From the NCBI RefSeq assembly GCF_001625215.2, contig NC_030383.2, positions 63,044,949 through 63,108,948 on the forward strand: DNA of 64,000 nt. Direction: 5' to 3'. The notes under the pieces were generated by a model that was given only the letters and a program-made list of their open reading frames with translations, searched no databases and was not told the origin of the DNA. Both the position numbers and the translations under genes were made by a program. Numbering within the stretch: position 1 is the stretch's first letter; each line of letters begins with the position of its first letter. Shown piece by piece: positions 44,016 through 54,884 of this stretch. This DNA comes from Daucus carota subsp. sativus (taxonomy: Eukaryota > Streptophyta > Magnoliopsida > Apiales > Apiaceae).

Positions 44016-44707
44016 GTGATTTATTAATATATTCATGAAGTGTTGCGAACGACACTCCTGCAAAAGTAAAAGTCAGTGGAATTTGTATGATAGCATGATG
44101 AATATTTAAAGTTTCAGTTAAAATTTCATCAAGTATTTTATTTCTTGCTTAAGGCCCGGATTGACGAATTCTGCTGATCACATTTCTAATCGACCAATTC
44201 TGGTCGAATAAATTAAATGGCAAACTTCCTGAGTTAATGGTGGGGGCGTTCTTCTTGTGTTTCTTTCTTTTCATTATTGACATTGTTATCCAGGTCCTTG
44301 CTTCTGGGCTTTTGTAAAGCACCCATTTACTCCATTCTCATGATCATAGCTAGTCTTCCATATCCAAGATACGCGCATTATAGTGGATTTATCTTTATTA
44401 GTGATTTCTGTGGAAATGCATAATCTTTATAAGCTCCAATATTATAAGATAAACCTAACTTATTAGAGTTAACAGGCAATTTGTGTTGATAATTTGCGCA
44501 ATGTTAATGGGGATCGCTCCCAAGTCTTGGACAGACTCTTTCCAAGTCTTCTGAGGACCCATCTGCGCACTAATTTGTCCGCCAACTAAAAATTTATATA
44601 TATTTTTCCATAGAATATAAATAGTTGGGGGTACTAACAGAACCTCTAGTCAAATTAATTAATACCGTTATGATTTCGCAAACACAGCAGACAGCAGGCA
44701 TAAGGCT
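44016..44707 (+). promoter_or_regulatory. Upstream region of gene E
   Basis: 44480-44707 is nearly identical to 54523-54836 upstream of G (for example TTTCGCAAACACAGCAGACA and GACTCTTTCCAAGTCT). E and G thus share a recent duplication including the promoter. The 44016-44480 part shows no gene. Confidence 0.7.
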
Positions 44708-44722
44708 TATAAATAGAAGTGT
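44708..44722 (+). promoter_or_regulatory. Core promoter TATAAATAGAAGTGT of gene E
   Basis: It lies 48 bp before ATG 44756. The in-frame ATG at 44735 is only 27 bp after the TATA start and would sit at or before the transcript start, so 44756 is preferred. Confidence 0.75.
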
Positions 44723-44755
44723 CGTATTTGGTTGATGGTCAAGTTGAGTGGAAAT

Positions 44756-47523
44756 ATGGCACACTTTGTAAAGCCTTGTTATCCTCTTCTCTTTGTTTTC
44801 TTTCTCTCATTACTTCAATCCATTCTAACAACACAAGAGGGAGAAGCTCTTGTGAAATGGAAGAATAGCCTAGCCCCTTCTTCTTTTCTCGACTCTTGGT
44901 CACTCACCAATCTCGATAATCTTTGCAACTGGACTGGCATTACTTGTAACTCTGCAGGTTCAGTCTCTCTGATTAACCTCTGTGAGAAACAACTTGATGG
45001 AATGCTGTCTGAGTTTGGTTTCACTTCATTTCCAAATCTCAACAATCTCACCCTCGCAGTTAACAACTTCTCCGGTCCAATACCAGCAGCCATTGAGAAT
45101 TTAACAGAGCTTCGGTATCTTGATTTGAGCAATAATTATCTAGATGGTCCCATTCCTTTCCAGGTTAGCCATCTTCAGAGGTTGCTCATCTTAAACCTGT
45201 CACGGAATGCATTGCAAGCTCTAAATTGGTCCAATTTCTCTCCCATGCCTTTTTTGCGCATCCTCAAGCTCAGTAGAAATCATCTTGCGTCGAAATTCCC
45301 AAATTTTATATCCAATTCTCATAGCCTGACTCACCTTGACCTTTCATATAACATGTTTACCGGTGATCTAGCATGTGAACCAATATTTGCCAACCTGCAT
45401 AAGCTTGAAGTGCTTAGTCTCGTTGACAATTCTTTTGAGGGGCCATTTCCGCCAAATATATTCAAGCTTTCCAAATTAAAACGTCTTGCCCTGTCAGGTA
45501 ACAAATTTTCAGGTCCAATTCCCAATGACATAAGGTTGCTTTGTGATCTTGAATCCCTATATTTAGGTAACAATTCCTTTGAAGGACCGCTTCCACCAAA
45601 TATATTTAAGCTTTCAAAATTAAAAGATCTTGTTCTTTGGCGTAATAAGTTTTCAGGTTATATTCCCAATAGTATAAATTTGCTTTCGGCGCTTGAAGCC
45701 CTCGATCTCTATTCTAATTTTTTTGAGGGGCCGCTTCCACCAAATATATTCAAGCTCTCAAAACTAAGGATTCTTTCCCTTGGGAACAATAACTTTTCAG
45801 GTTCTGTCTCTAATAATATAGGTTTGCTTCCTGAGCTTGAAACCCTATATCTTGACTCTAATTTGTTTGAGGGGCCGCTTCCCCCACATATATTCAAGCT
45901 CTCTAAATTAAGATATCTAGACCTCTCAAACAATAGAAATTTATTTGAAAGAAGTATTCCTATTGGATTGGGACTCTTGACTAACCTCAACTATTTAGAT
46001 CTACATTCCAGTAATCTCAGTGGCGATATTTCATCTGCCATTGGAAACCTGAAGCTACTAGTATTTCTTGATCTCAGTTTTAATCAATTGACCGGACCGC
46101 TTTCAAAGATCGTTTCTAATCTCACAAATCTTATATATCTTGATGTAAGTCATAATAGTCTTAGTGGAAATATTAGTGACTTGTGGAAATATTATTTGTC
46201 TGGGAACATTCCTAAGGAATATAAGGATCATCCAACTTTGGAATACATCAATTTAAGTGGGAACCATTTTACAGGTATGTTTTCTCTACATATCTTTTCC
46301 TTTTGTCATATTAACTAAGCTTGTAATCTTTTTGTAGTTATACCAAAGTTTTAACAATCTTGACAGGTGAGCTTCCAACAACAATTTGCAATGTCACTTC
46401 CCTTTCGGTTCTTGATTTGTCAAATAATGGATTAAGTGGTGCACTTCCAAACTGTTTCGCGAATCTTGCTGATAGATTGCTTTACATTAATCTTGCTAAT
46501 AATCAGTTTCGAGGAACAATACCAACTACTTTATCCAAAAGTTGTCAGCTGACATATCTAAACATGGATAATAATGAGTTTGAAGGATTGGTGCCCCCGT
46601 CTTTGGCGAACTGCAAGCACTTGAAAATTCTTGATATTGGCAATAATAAAATAGGTGGTACATTCCCGTCATGGCTTTATGTACTTGGAGAGCTAGAAGT
46701 CCTTGTCTTGCGATCAAATAAACTCTATGGTACAATAAGTGGAAGGAGCATAGAAGATCCCTTCCCCAAGTTGCGGATTGTGGATCTGTCCGATAATCAA
46801 TTCACAGGCCATTTGCCAATTCAATACTTTAAGAATATGAAATCAACTGATAATATGTATAATTATCTGAATTCCACAGGAGGAATATATTTCACTTATG
46901 AAGCAGCAGTCTCATTAACAGTGAAGGGAACAGAGTATGAAATAGCAAATAACCTTCATATTTACACAGCTATTGATCTGTCGTGCAACAAATTTCAGGG
47001 TGAAATTCCAAAAATTATTGGAGAGCTTAGATGGCTTGCATTGCTCAATTTATCGCACAATAGTCTGACAGGACCTATCCCATCATTGCTGAGAAATATG
47101 AAAGAACTCCAATCTTTAGATTTGTCCTCAAATCAACTGACAGGGGCTATTCCACCTCAGTTAACTGCGATGACATTTCTAGAGGTCTTAAACCTCTCGG
47201 GAAACCATCTTAGTGGAGAGATTCCTCAGAAAGGACAGTTCAGCACATTCAATAATGATTCTTATCTAGGAAACTCCGCGTTATGTGGATTACCTTTGAC
47301 GAAGAAATGTGCAAACACGACATCACCTCCACAAGAAGTCGGAAATGGTGATGAAGATGATGCTGGTGATGAATGGACATGGGAAGCAATCGTGATGGGA
47401 TATGGATGTGGACTGATATGTGGATTGTCATCTGCGTACATTGTTCTCAAACTAGGAAGGCCTTGGTGGTTTGTGAGATATGTCGAAGTATTGCAACTGA
47501 AGTTGATGAAAAGATATGCATGA
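44756..47523 (+). CDS. LRR receptor-like protein E, two exons
   Basis: Exons are 44756-46274 and 46367-47523, with a 92-bp phase-1 intron (ACAG|GTATG to TTGACAG|GTGAG), giving 891 residues. Signal peptide MAHFVKPCYPLLFVFFLSLL; cap EGEALVKWKNSL and CNWTGITC. The LRR region includes four tandem copies of the two-LRR unit with PPNIFKLSKL. The island domain is about 658-700, the C-terminal LRRs end in [10 protein letters not shown], and an acidic spacer (DEDDAGDE), transmembrane helix (about 848-868) and tail [19 protein letters not shown] follow. Intact, no kinase. Close sister of F and G. Near the exon 1 end one LRR is shortened relative to D (SDLWKYYLSGNIPKEY). Confidence 0.92.
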
Positions 47524-48206
47524 AGAATGGTACTATTGGTCGATCAAGACGAACTTGAAAAAAGTTGTCCTGGTAGACATTTCTGAACCAGTAGTATACT
47601 AGCTGTAAGTATTTGGTATTATGTAATAATCCGTTTGGTTGGGACTCATAACGATATTTCTTGCTTCAGGGGTATTAATATAAACCTTGGTATTGTGTAC
47701 TAGCTGTCTGTTTGGTCGTGACTCATAATCATTTTTCTTGCTGGGTATTAATATTAACCTTGTTATCTTGATCAATGTTAATGCAAATTAAAATGAATGA
47801 AAAAACAAAATATATGCATCAAATCCGCTGTTTGAAACAATTTAATAATAAACTCGAGTTTTCCAGGACCGCACCAAATCCACATATTCAATATCACACT
47901 CTTTCTGTGAGGTACTACTAACAAATATGGAGAAACATTTCTGTTTACAAATATAGGTTTTCTAGACATAATTACAGGAACTTTTACCATTATACACTCT
48001 TAATAGTACTGTTAAGAGTTTGTTGTTCAGCCTAGTCTTAAACTTAAATTATCAGTTCATTGTGAAATACGAAATCATGTTGCAGACGTCATTCCTGCGT
48101 ATGCTTTCAGTTAAGAATTCGTTGTTCCGCCTAGTCCAAAACTACTCTGAAACTGTATTGCTGGTAGTCTTTCAGTTCATCCTACTGTATGCAATAGTTT
48201 CATACA
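47524..48206. other. 3' flank of E, duplicated after F
   Basis: ATATGCATCAAATCCGCTGT and CTCGAGTTTTCCAGGACC recur at about 52524-52580. The E and F units are head-to-tail duplicates that include about 650-700 bp of 3' DNA. No gene. Confidence 0.7.
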
Positions 48207-48233
48207 TTGGTAACTCGGCCTTGTGTGGACACT
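48207..48233 (+). pseudogene. Tiny RLP fragment (GNSALCG cap)
   Basis: The stretch reads IGNSALCG and then stops, embedded in non-coding DNA that is shared with the block after F. It is a relic of an older paralogue carried along in the duplication. Confidence 0.6.
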
Positions 48234-48236
48234 AAA

Positions 48237-49356
48237 AATAAATAATCATGTCAAATTAATCAATAATAAATTAAGGATGAAATTCAAATTAATCCTAAAT
48301 TTTGATGATATATAAAAATTACAATTATAAATTATATAACCTAATCAGAATTGAATTAACTTACTTGGCACTAAAATTGATAAAGATAGTATAATAATTT
48401 AATTGATGAAAAGTCAAAGTCTTCTAATAAATCCATAAAGAATATGATAATCAAAATAACGAAAATTATAATTGAAAATTCAAAATCATTAGTCATGTAT
48501 TGGAATAGTGTTCACACACTTATATATCAAAATTTGTGGTCCAAAAACTATAGCACAATATCCTAATTACACCACATTAAATAATAGTTCAAAAATATTC
48601 AATAAATAATTGTTTTCATTCATAATTTTGTTATTTTAAAAACTAATAATTTCGTTGATGTTAACCTATATTTTAATATATAATTATATTATGTTCGTCT
48701 TATTTTGTTTAACTAGAAATAATATTTTTATAATATTTATTACATTAATTAGATTAAAAGATATATTTTATTAAAAAATTGAATAAAATTAAGAGGATAA
48801 CTGTATGCCTCTCCAAGTCTACAAGACTCATTTCAAGTCTACCGAGGACCACTGCCTCAACCTTTGAGTGATGTGAAAGTAGCTTGAGAGTGACATAAAT
48901 TATTTTCCTGATACTAAAATTTACTATTCAATATAAATTAATTAAATTAGTTAATAATAAATCAAAACTAATCATAAATTATGATAATAATTATATAAAT
49001 TATAATTAAATTATATAAATCAACTCCAAATGATACAAATAACACTAAACCTTAGTTAATCTATTGGTAAATAAATATAATATAATAATCAAATTGATGA
49101 AAAATCAAAATCATCTAATAAATTCACAAAAATATATAATCATTTGTATATTATATTAGTATCCACACACTTATATTTCAAAATCTATCCTCCAAAATTA
49201 TCACTCCATAAGCTAGCCACATAAAATAAAAATTTAAAGATATGAGATATTTAGTTATTTTCATTATATATAATTTTTCCACACTAAATAACAAAATATC
49301 TTTATCAATTTATTTTTTATGAGTTAAATATTCAAGTTATAAATCCAGCATGCAGG
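48237..49356. repeat. AT-rich upstream region of F with an imperfect tandem duplication
   Basis: 48240-48600 and 48910-49230 share order and words (AATCAAATTGATGAAAA(G/A)TCAAA, TCTAATAAATCCA/TCACA, TTCACACACTTATAT). This is an old duplication with a period of about 660 bp. CAAGTCTAC...GAGGACC near 48814-48850 resembles part of the E/G promoter. No gene. Confidence 0.55.
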
Positions 49357-49371
49357 TATAAATAGAAGTGT
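49357..49371 (+). promoter_or_regulatory. Core promoter TATAAATAGAAGTGT of gene F
   Basis: It lies 58 bp before ATG 49415. An out-of-frame ATG at about 49377 opens a very short upstream ORF ending in TAA within about 20 bp, which could dampen translation. Confidence 0.72.
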
Positions 49372-49414
49372 GCAGTATGATATCAGATTCATAACCCAGT
49401 TGATCAGGAGAATC

Positions 49415-52227
49415 ATGGCATACTCTGCAAAGACTTCTCACCTTCTTCTCTTTGTTTTCTTTCTCTCATCACTTGAATCCATTCTTGCAACAACACGAGA
49501 GGGAGAAGCTCTTGTGAAATGGAAGAATAGCCTAGCCCCTTCTTCTTTTCTCGATTCTTGGTCCCTCACCAATCTCGAAAATCTTTGTAACTGGACTGGC
49601 ATTACTTGTAACTCTGCAGGTTCAGTCTCTGAGATTAACCTCTGTGAGAAACAACTTGATGGAATGCTGTCCGACTTCGGTTTCACTTCATTTCCAAATC
49701 TCAAGAATCTCACCCTGGCAGACAACTTCTTCTCGGGTCCAATACCACCAGCCATTGAGAATTTAACACAGCTTCAATATCTTGATTTAAGCATGAATAG
49801 TCTCAATGGTCCCATTCCGTTCCAGGTTAGCCATCTTCAGAGGTTGCTCATATTAAACCTGTCACAGAATGCATTGCAAGCTCCAAATTGGTCCCATTTC
49901 TCTCCCATGCCTGTTTTGCGCTTCCTCAAGCTCAGTAGAAATCCTCTTGTGTCGAAATTCCCAAATTTTATATCCAATTCTCCTAGCCTGACTTATCTCA
50001 ACCTTTCACATAACAAGTTTAGTGGTGATCTTGTACGTGAATCAGTATTTACCAATCTGCATCATCTTGAAGTCCTCAGTCTCGTTGACAATTCTTTTGA
50101 GGGGCCATTTCCGCCAAATATATTCAAGCTTTCCAAATTAAAACGTCTTGCCCTGTCAGGTAACAAATTTTCAGGTCCAATTCCCAATGACATAAGGTTG
50201 CTATGTGATCTTGAATCCCTATATTTAGGCAACAATTCCTTTGAAGGACCGCTTCCACCAAATATATTCAAGCTTTCAAAATTAAAACATCTTGTTCTTT
50301 GGAGTAATAAGTTTTCAGGTTCTGTTTCCAATGATATAGGTTTGCTTTCTGAGCTTGAAAGCCTCGATCTTAACTCTAATTTTTTTAAGGGGCCGCTTCC
50401 GCCAAATGTATTCAAGCTCTCCAAACTAAGGTTTCTTTACCTCTGGGGTAATAACTTTTCAGGTTCTGTTTCCAATGATATAGGTTTGCTTTCTGAGCTT
50501 GAAACCCTCGATCTTGAGTCTAATTATTTTGAGGGGCCGCTTCCGCCAAATTTATTCAAGCTCTCCAAACTAAATTTTCTTTCCCTTCAGGAGAATAACT
50601 TTTCAGGTTTTATTTCCAAGGATATAGGTTTGCTTTTTGAACTTGAAACCCTCTATCTTGGCTCTAATTTTTTTGAGGGGCCGCTTCCCCCACATGTATT
50701 TAGGCTCTCCAAATTAAGAGATTTGGACCTCTCAGACAATAGAAATTTATTTGAAGGAAGTATTCCTATTGGACTGGGACTCTTGACTAACCTCAGGTAC
50801 TTAGATCTATATTCCACTAATCTCAGCGGCTATATTCCATCTGACATTGGAAACCTGAAGCTACTAGAAGTTCTTGTTATCAGTTATAATCAATTGAGTG
50901 GACAGCTTTCAAAGATCATTTCTAATCTCACAAATCTTATAATGCTTGATGTAAGTGATAATAGTCTTAGTGGAAATATTCAGAGTGACTTGTGGATACA
51001 TCCAACTTTGGAATTCATCGCTATGGGTGGGAACCATTTTACGGGTATAGTTTTTCTCTATAGATCTTTTCCTTTTGTCTTATTTAACTAAGCTAGTAAT
51101 CTGGTTATTGCAGTTTTACCAAAGTTTCAACAATCTTGACAGGTGAACTTCCAAACTGTTTGGGGAATCTTGCTGATGGATTGCGTGTCATTAATCTTGC
51201 TAGTAATCAGTTTCGAGGAACAGTACCAACTACTTTCTCCAGGAGTTGTCAGCTGACATATCTAAACATGGATAATAATGAGTTTGAAGGATTGTTGCCC
51301 CCATCTTTGGCGAATTGTGAGCACTTGAAAATTCTTGATATTGGCAATAATGAAATAGGTGGTACATTTCCGTCATGGCTTTATGCACTTGGAGATCTAG
51401 AAGTCCTTGTCTTGAAATCAAATAAACTCTATGGTACAATAAGTGGAAGGAGCAGTGAAGATCCCTTCCCCAAGTTGCGGATTGTGGATCTGTCCAACAA
51501 TCAATTCACTGGTCATTTGCCAATTCAATACTTTAAGAATATGAAATCAACTGATAATTTGTATAGCTATCAGCATTCCACAGGAGTTTTTTCTTTCCTT
51601 TATGAAGCAGCAGTGTCGTTAACTTTGAAGGGAACAGAGTATGAAGTAGCAAAGAACCTTCATATTTACACAGCCATTGATCTGTCGTGCAATAAATTTC
51701 AGGGAGAAATTCCAAAGGTTACTGGAGAGCTTAGATGGCTTGCATTGCTCAATTTATCGCATAATAGTCTGACAGGACCTATCCCATCGTTGCTGAGAAA
51801 TATGAAAGAACTCCAATCTTTAGATTTGTCCTCAAATCAACTGACAGGGGTCATTCCACCTCAGTTAACTGCATTGACATTTCTAGAGGTCTTAAACTTC
51901 TCGAAAAACCATCTCAGTGGAGAGATTCCTCAGAAAGGACAGTTCAGCACATTCAATAATGATTCTTATCTTGGAAACTCTGCGTTATGTGGATCACCTT
52001 TGACGAAGAAATGTGTAAACACTGTATCACCTCCACAGGAAGTCGGAAATGGTGATGAAGATGATGCGGGTGATGAATTGACATGGGAAGCAATCGTGAT
52101 GGGATATGGATGTGGACTGATATGTGGATTGTCATCTGCGTACATTGTTCTCAAACTAGGAAGGCCTTGGTGGTTTGTGAGATATATCGAAGTACTGCAA
52201 CTGAAGTTGATGAAAAGATATGCATGA
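49415..52227 (+). CDS. LRR receptor-like protein F, two exons
   Basis: Exons are 49415-51044 and 51143-52227, with a 98-bp phase-1 intron (ACGG|GTATAG to TTGACAG|GTGAA), giving 904 residues. Signal peptide MAYSAKTSHLLLFVFFLSS; cap EGEALVKWKNSL and CNWTGITC. It has five copies of the PPN-FKLSKL two-LRR unit, one more than E and G. Exon 2 lacks one complete 24-residue LRR at its start (72-bp deletion between CTTCCAA repeats). Island domain is about 678-711, transmembrane helix about 861-881, tail WWFVRYIEVLQLKLMKRYA. Intact frame. Kinase-less RLP acting at the plasma membrane with a partner kinase (family inference). Confidence 0.92.
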
Positions 52228-52827
52228 AGAAAGGTACTGGTCGATCAAGACGAATTTGAAAGTTGTTGTCCTTGTGGACATTTCTGAACCTGTAGTGTAC
52301 TAGCTGCATAAGTATTTGGTATTATGTAATAATCCGTTTGGTCGGGACTCATAATGATTTCTCTTGCTTCAGGGGTATTTATATTAACCTTGGTATTGTG
52401 TCCTAGCTGTAATATACTGTTTGGTCGGGACTCATAATCATATTTCTTGCTGGGTATTAATATTAACCTTGTTATCTTGATCTATGTTAATGCAAATTAA
52501 AGTGAATGAAAAAACAAAAAAATATGCATCAAATCCGCTGTTTGAAACAATTCAATAATAAACTCGAGTTTTCCAGGACCAAATCCACATATTCAATATC
52601 ACACTCTTCCTGTGAGGAAACAAATATGGAGAAACATTTCTGTTTACAAAACTTTTACCATTATACACTCTTATAGTACTGGTTAAGAGTTCCTAAACTA
52701 AAATTATCAGTTCTATGTGAGTATGCTTTCAAATAAGAATTCGTTGTTCCGCCTAGTCCAAAACTACTCTAAAACTATATCGCTGGTAGTCTTTCAGTTC
52801 ATCCTACTGTATGCAATAGTTTCATAC
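52228..52827. other. 3' flank of F, duplicate of the 3' flank of E
   Basis: Same order of sequence as 47524-48206 with small deletions. No gene. Confidence 0.7.
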
Positions 52828-52978
52828 ATAGGTAACTCGGCCTTGTGTGGACTTCCTTTGACAAAAAAGGGTTAATAGGCTAAAACATAATCGAACTGAC
52901 CCAAAACTTGCAACAAATAGGAAGGCCTTGGTGGTTTGTGAGATACATCGAAGTGCTGCAACTTAAGTTGATGTTATG
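52828..52978 (+). pseudogene. RLP C-terminal fragment
   Basis: [13 protein letters not shown] (to about 52870) is followed by stops, then by RPWWFVRYIEVLQLKLM at 52919-52976. The acidic spacer and transmembrane codons are missing. It is a deleted relic of a paralogue. Confidence 0.75.
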
Positions 52979-53356
52979 AAGAACTAAAAATATTGTTCCG
53001 TCAAGACCAACAACTTGAAAATGTGTTCTGAATCTGTAATAATATTAAAATATTATAATATAATTCATTTAACACTATCATCCGATCAATTTAATTTATT
53101 ATCATTTAGTCAATATATATAGATGGATATGAATTGTCTTCCCTCGAACTTTGAGTTGTCATAGTCCTTAAACATATTAAACACTTTGAAAATTTGTTTC
53201 TGCAAGTCTAAATTGTAGACAACACTTTCAAAGTTAGTTGCCGAATAGACTCATTTTGAAAAAATTGGTTAGATTCCGGATAAATTCATTAATCAGAATT
53301 AAATATTTCATGACCCTAACTCAATCTGTTGTAAATTGATGTTGAGTTCAGGTAAC

Positions 53357-53546
53357 ACTGGCAGGTATAAGGCATATAAATAGCAGTCTCATTAATTGTG
53401 AAGGGAACAGAGTATGAAGTAAGAAATAACCTTCATATTTACACAGCCATTGATCTGTCGTGCAACAAATGTCTGGGAGAAATTCCAAAGGTTACTGGAG
53501 AGAGCTTAGATGGCTTGCGATTGCTCAATTTATCTCATAATAGTCT
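53357..53546 (+). pseudogene. RLP fragment joined to a core promoter
   Basis: CATATAAATAGCAG (a variant of the cluster core promoter, 53370-53383) runs directly into exon-2 sequence for [20 protein letters not shown] through LLNLSHNSL. Everything between promoter and island domain is gone, with GCAGT as likely junction microhomology. After 53546 the frame continues into unrelated sequence up to 53685. Confidence 0.72.
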
Positions 53547-54522
53547 TTTTTTGAAAAAAGAAAATAATTCAATAATGAAAAATCATACTAAATCCACAGA
53601 TATAATCGAAATTGAACAAACGCAGAATCATATCACCATTGAATCCTTCAGAGACGGCGGCTACTTCAAGGTGAGAGAAATTTAGGGTTTTGCTTCTTAT
53701 CTCTAAAATAGTTAATTGAAGAGTCATCTCATAATAGTCTTTGAAGTATTACTAGGGAAAATATATCTTCATAATGAAAAATAATTATCATTTTAAAAAA
53801 AATTCACGATAGAGGGGCCATTTGGATGAGTTTAAATAAGTGCTTTTGGTAAAATTTAAGTTCTTTAATTTCCAATTGTTTTAGAAGTTTAATTAGTAAT
53901 TAATAACATGTGTACGGTTGGAGTTTTTTTGAGTCTAGCGGTGATAGTTGTTTGAAAAACTGATATACAAGTCTAACAAAGTTTAAGTTAAATAACTTTA
54001 ATTCATAACTATTTTGTTACCAATCTACCATTTCTTGTGTTTGGGTCTTTTTAATATATGTTGCTACTTTATGGGTAATATCTTTATCTTCGAAGGAGTT
54101 TGTGTTTGTCACTTTGTCATAACAATGTCACTACCATCTCTTTCATTTTGTAAAAATCTTATATATAGTGAATGATAGCTTGAACTCCTTATTTATTTCA
54201 ATTATGAAACATGATATAGATTTTATAGAGTTATTTTACAAATTAAATTGTTTGACTTCTTAGTAAAGGATGTCAATAATGTTCAACCTAGTACGTAATA
54301 TGTGTAATCCGAAATGATATTGTTGTCTGTTCTTTCTACTTTATGGATTATATCGCTGATACCAGTAATTTTATGCTTCACTGCATGATGCAGCTCTCAT
54401 GTTATTAACAGCTAAACTCGTGCCAACACTTTGCGATGCAAAATAGTGGCACAAAAGTATTTTCATATGTGTATTTATTCGGAAAATACGTGTATTTATT
54501 CGGATATTAAAGTTAGTATGGA
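53547..54522. other. Non-coding DNA between the RLP fragment and the G promoter
   Basis: 53600-53685 looks exon-like (ITIESFRDGGYFK followed by GTGAGAG, a good splice donor), but no partner exon is seen. 53818-53880 is a fragment of the GGGCCGTTTGG MITE. No intact gene. Confidence 0.45.
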
Positions 54523-54836
54523 CATTTGTGTTGATAATTTGAGCCCTCTTCTCTTCCAAGTCTTGGGCGGACTCTTTCCAAGTCTCCTGAGGACCCATAG
54601 GCTCAAATTAGTCCATTAAAATTTATGATCTGAAAGCTCTCTGCGCACTAATTTCTCCGCCAAACGAAAAATCAACATTTCATGTACTAACTATTTCCAT
54701 AATAATTAACAAGTATAAATCATATATATTTTTCCATAGAACATAAATAGATGGGGTACTAACAAAACCTCTAGTCAAATTAATTAATACCGTTATGATT
54801 TCGCAAACACAGCAGACAGCAGGCGTAAGGCTAGCT
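54523..54836 (+). promoter_or_regulatory. Promoter region of gene G
   Basis: Nearly identical to the E promoter, but with a small tandem expansion around CCAAGTCT...GAGGACCCAT and an extra CATGTACTAACTATTTCC segment. Confidence 0.65.
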
Positions 54837-54851
54837 TATAAATAGAAGTGT
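54837..54851 (+). promoter_or_regulatory. Core promoter TATAAATAGAAGTGT of gene G
   Basis: It lies 48 bp before ATG 54885. The in-frame ATG 54864 is only 27 bp away and is less likely. Confidence 0.75.
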
Positions 54852-54884
54852 AGTATTGGGTTGATGGTCAAGTTGAGTGGAAGT

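Noticed and set aside
50062..50424. Open minus-strand frames over the LRR regions (also at 45331-45573, 45709-45990 and 55535-55891)
   Set aside because: They mirror the repeated LRR codons of E, F and G on the other strand, have no start or promoter context and repeat with the LRR period. They are shadows.
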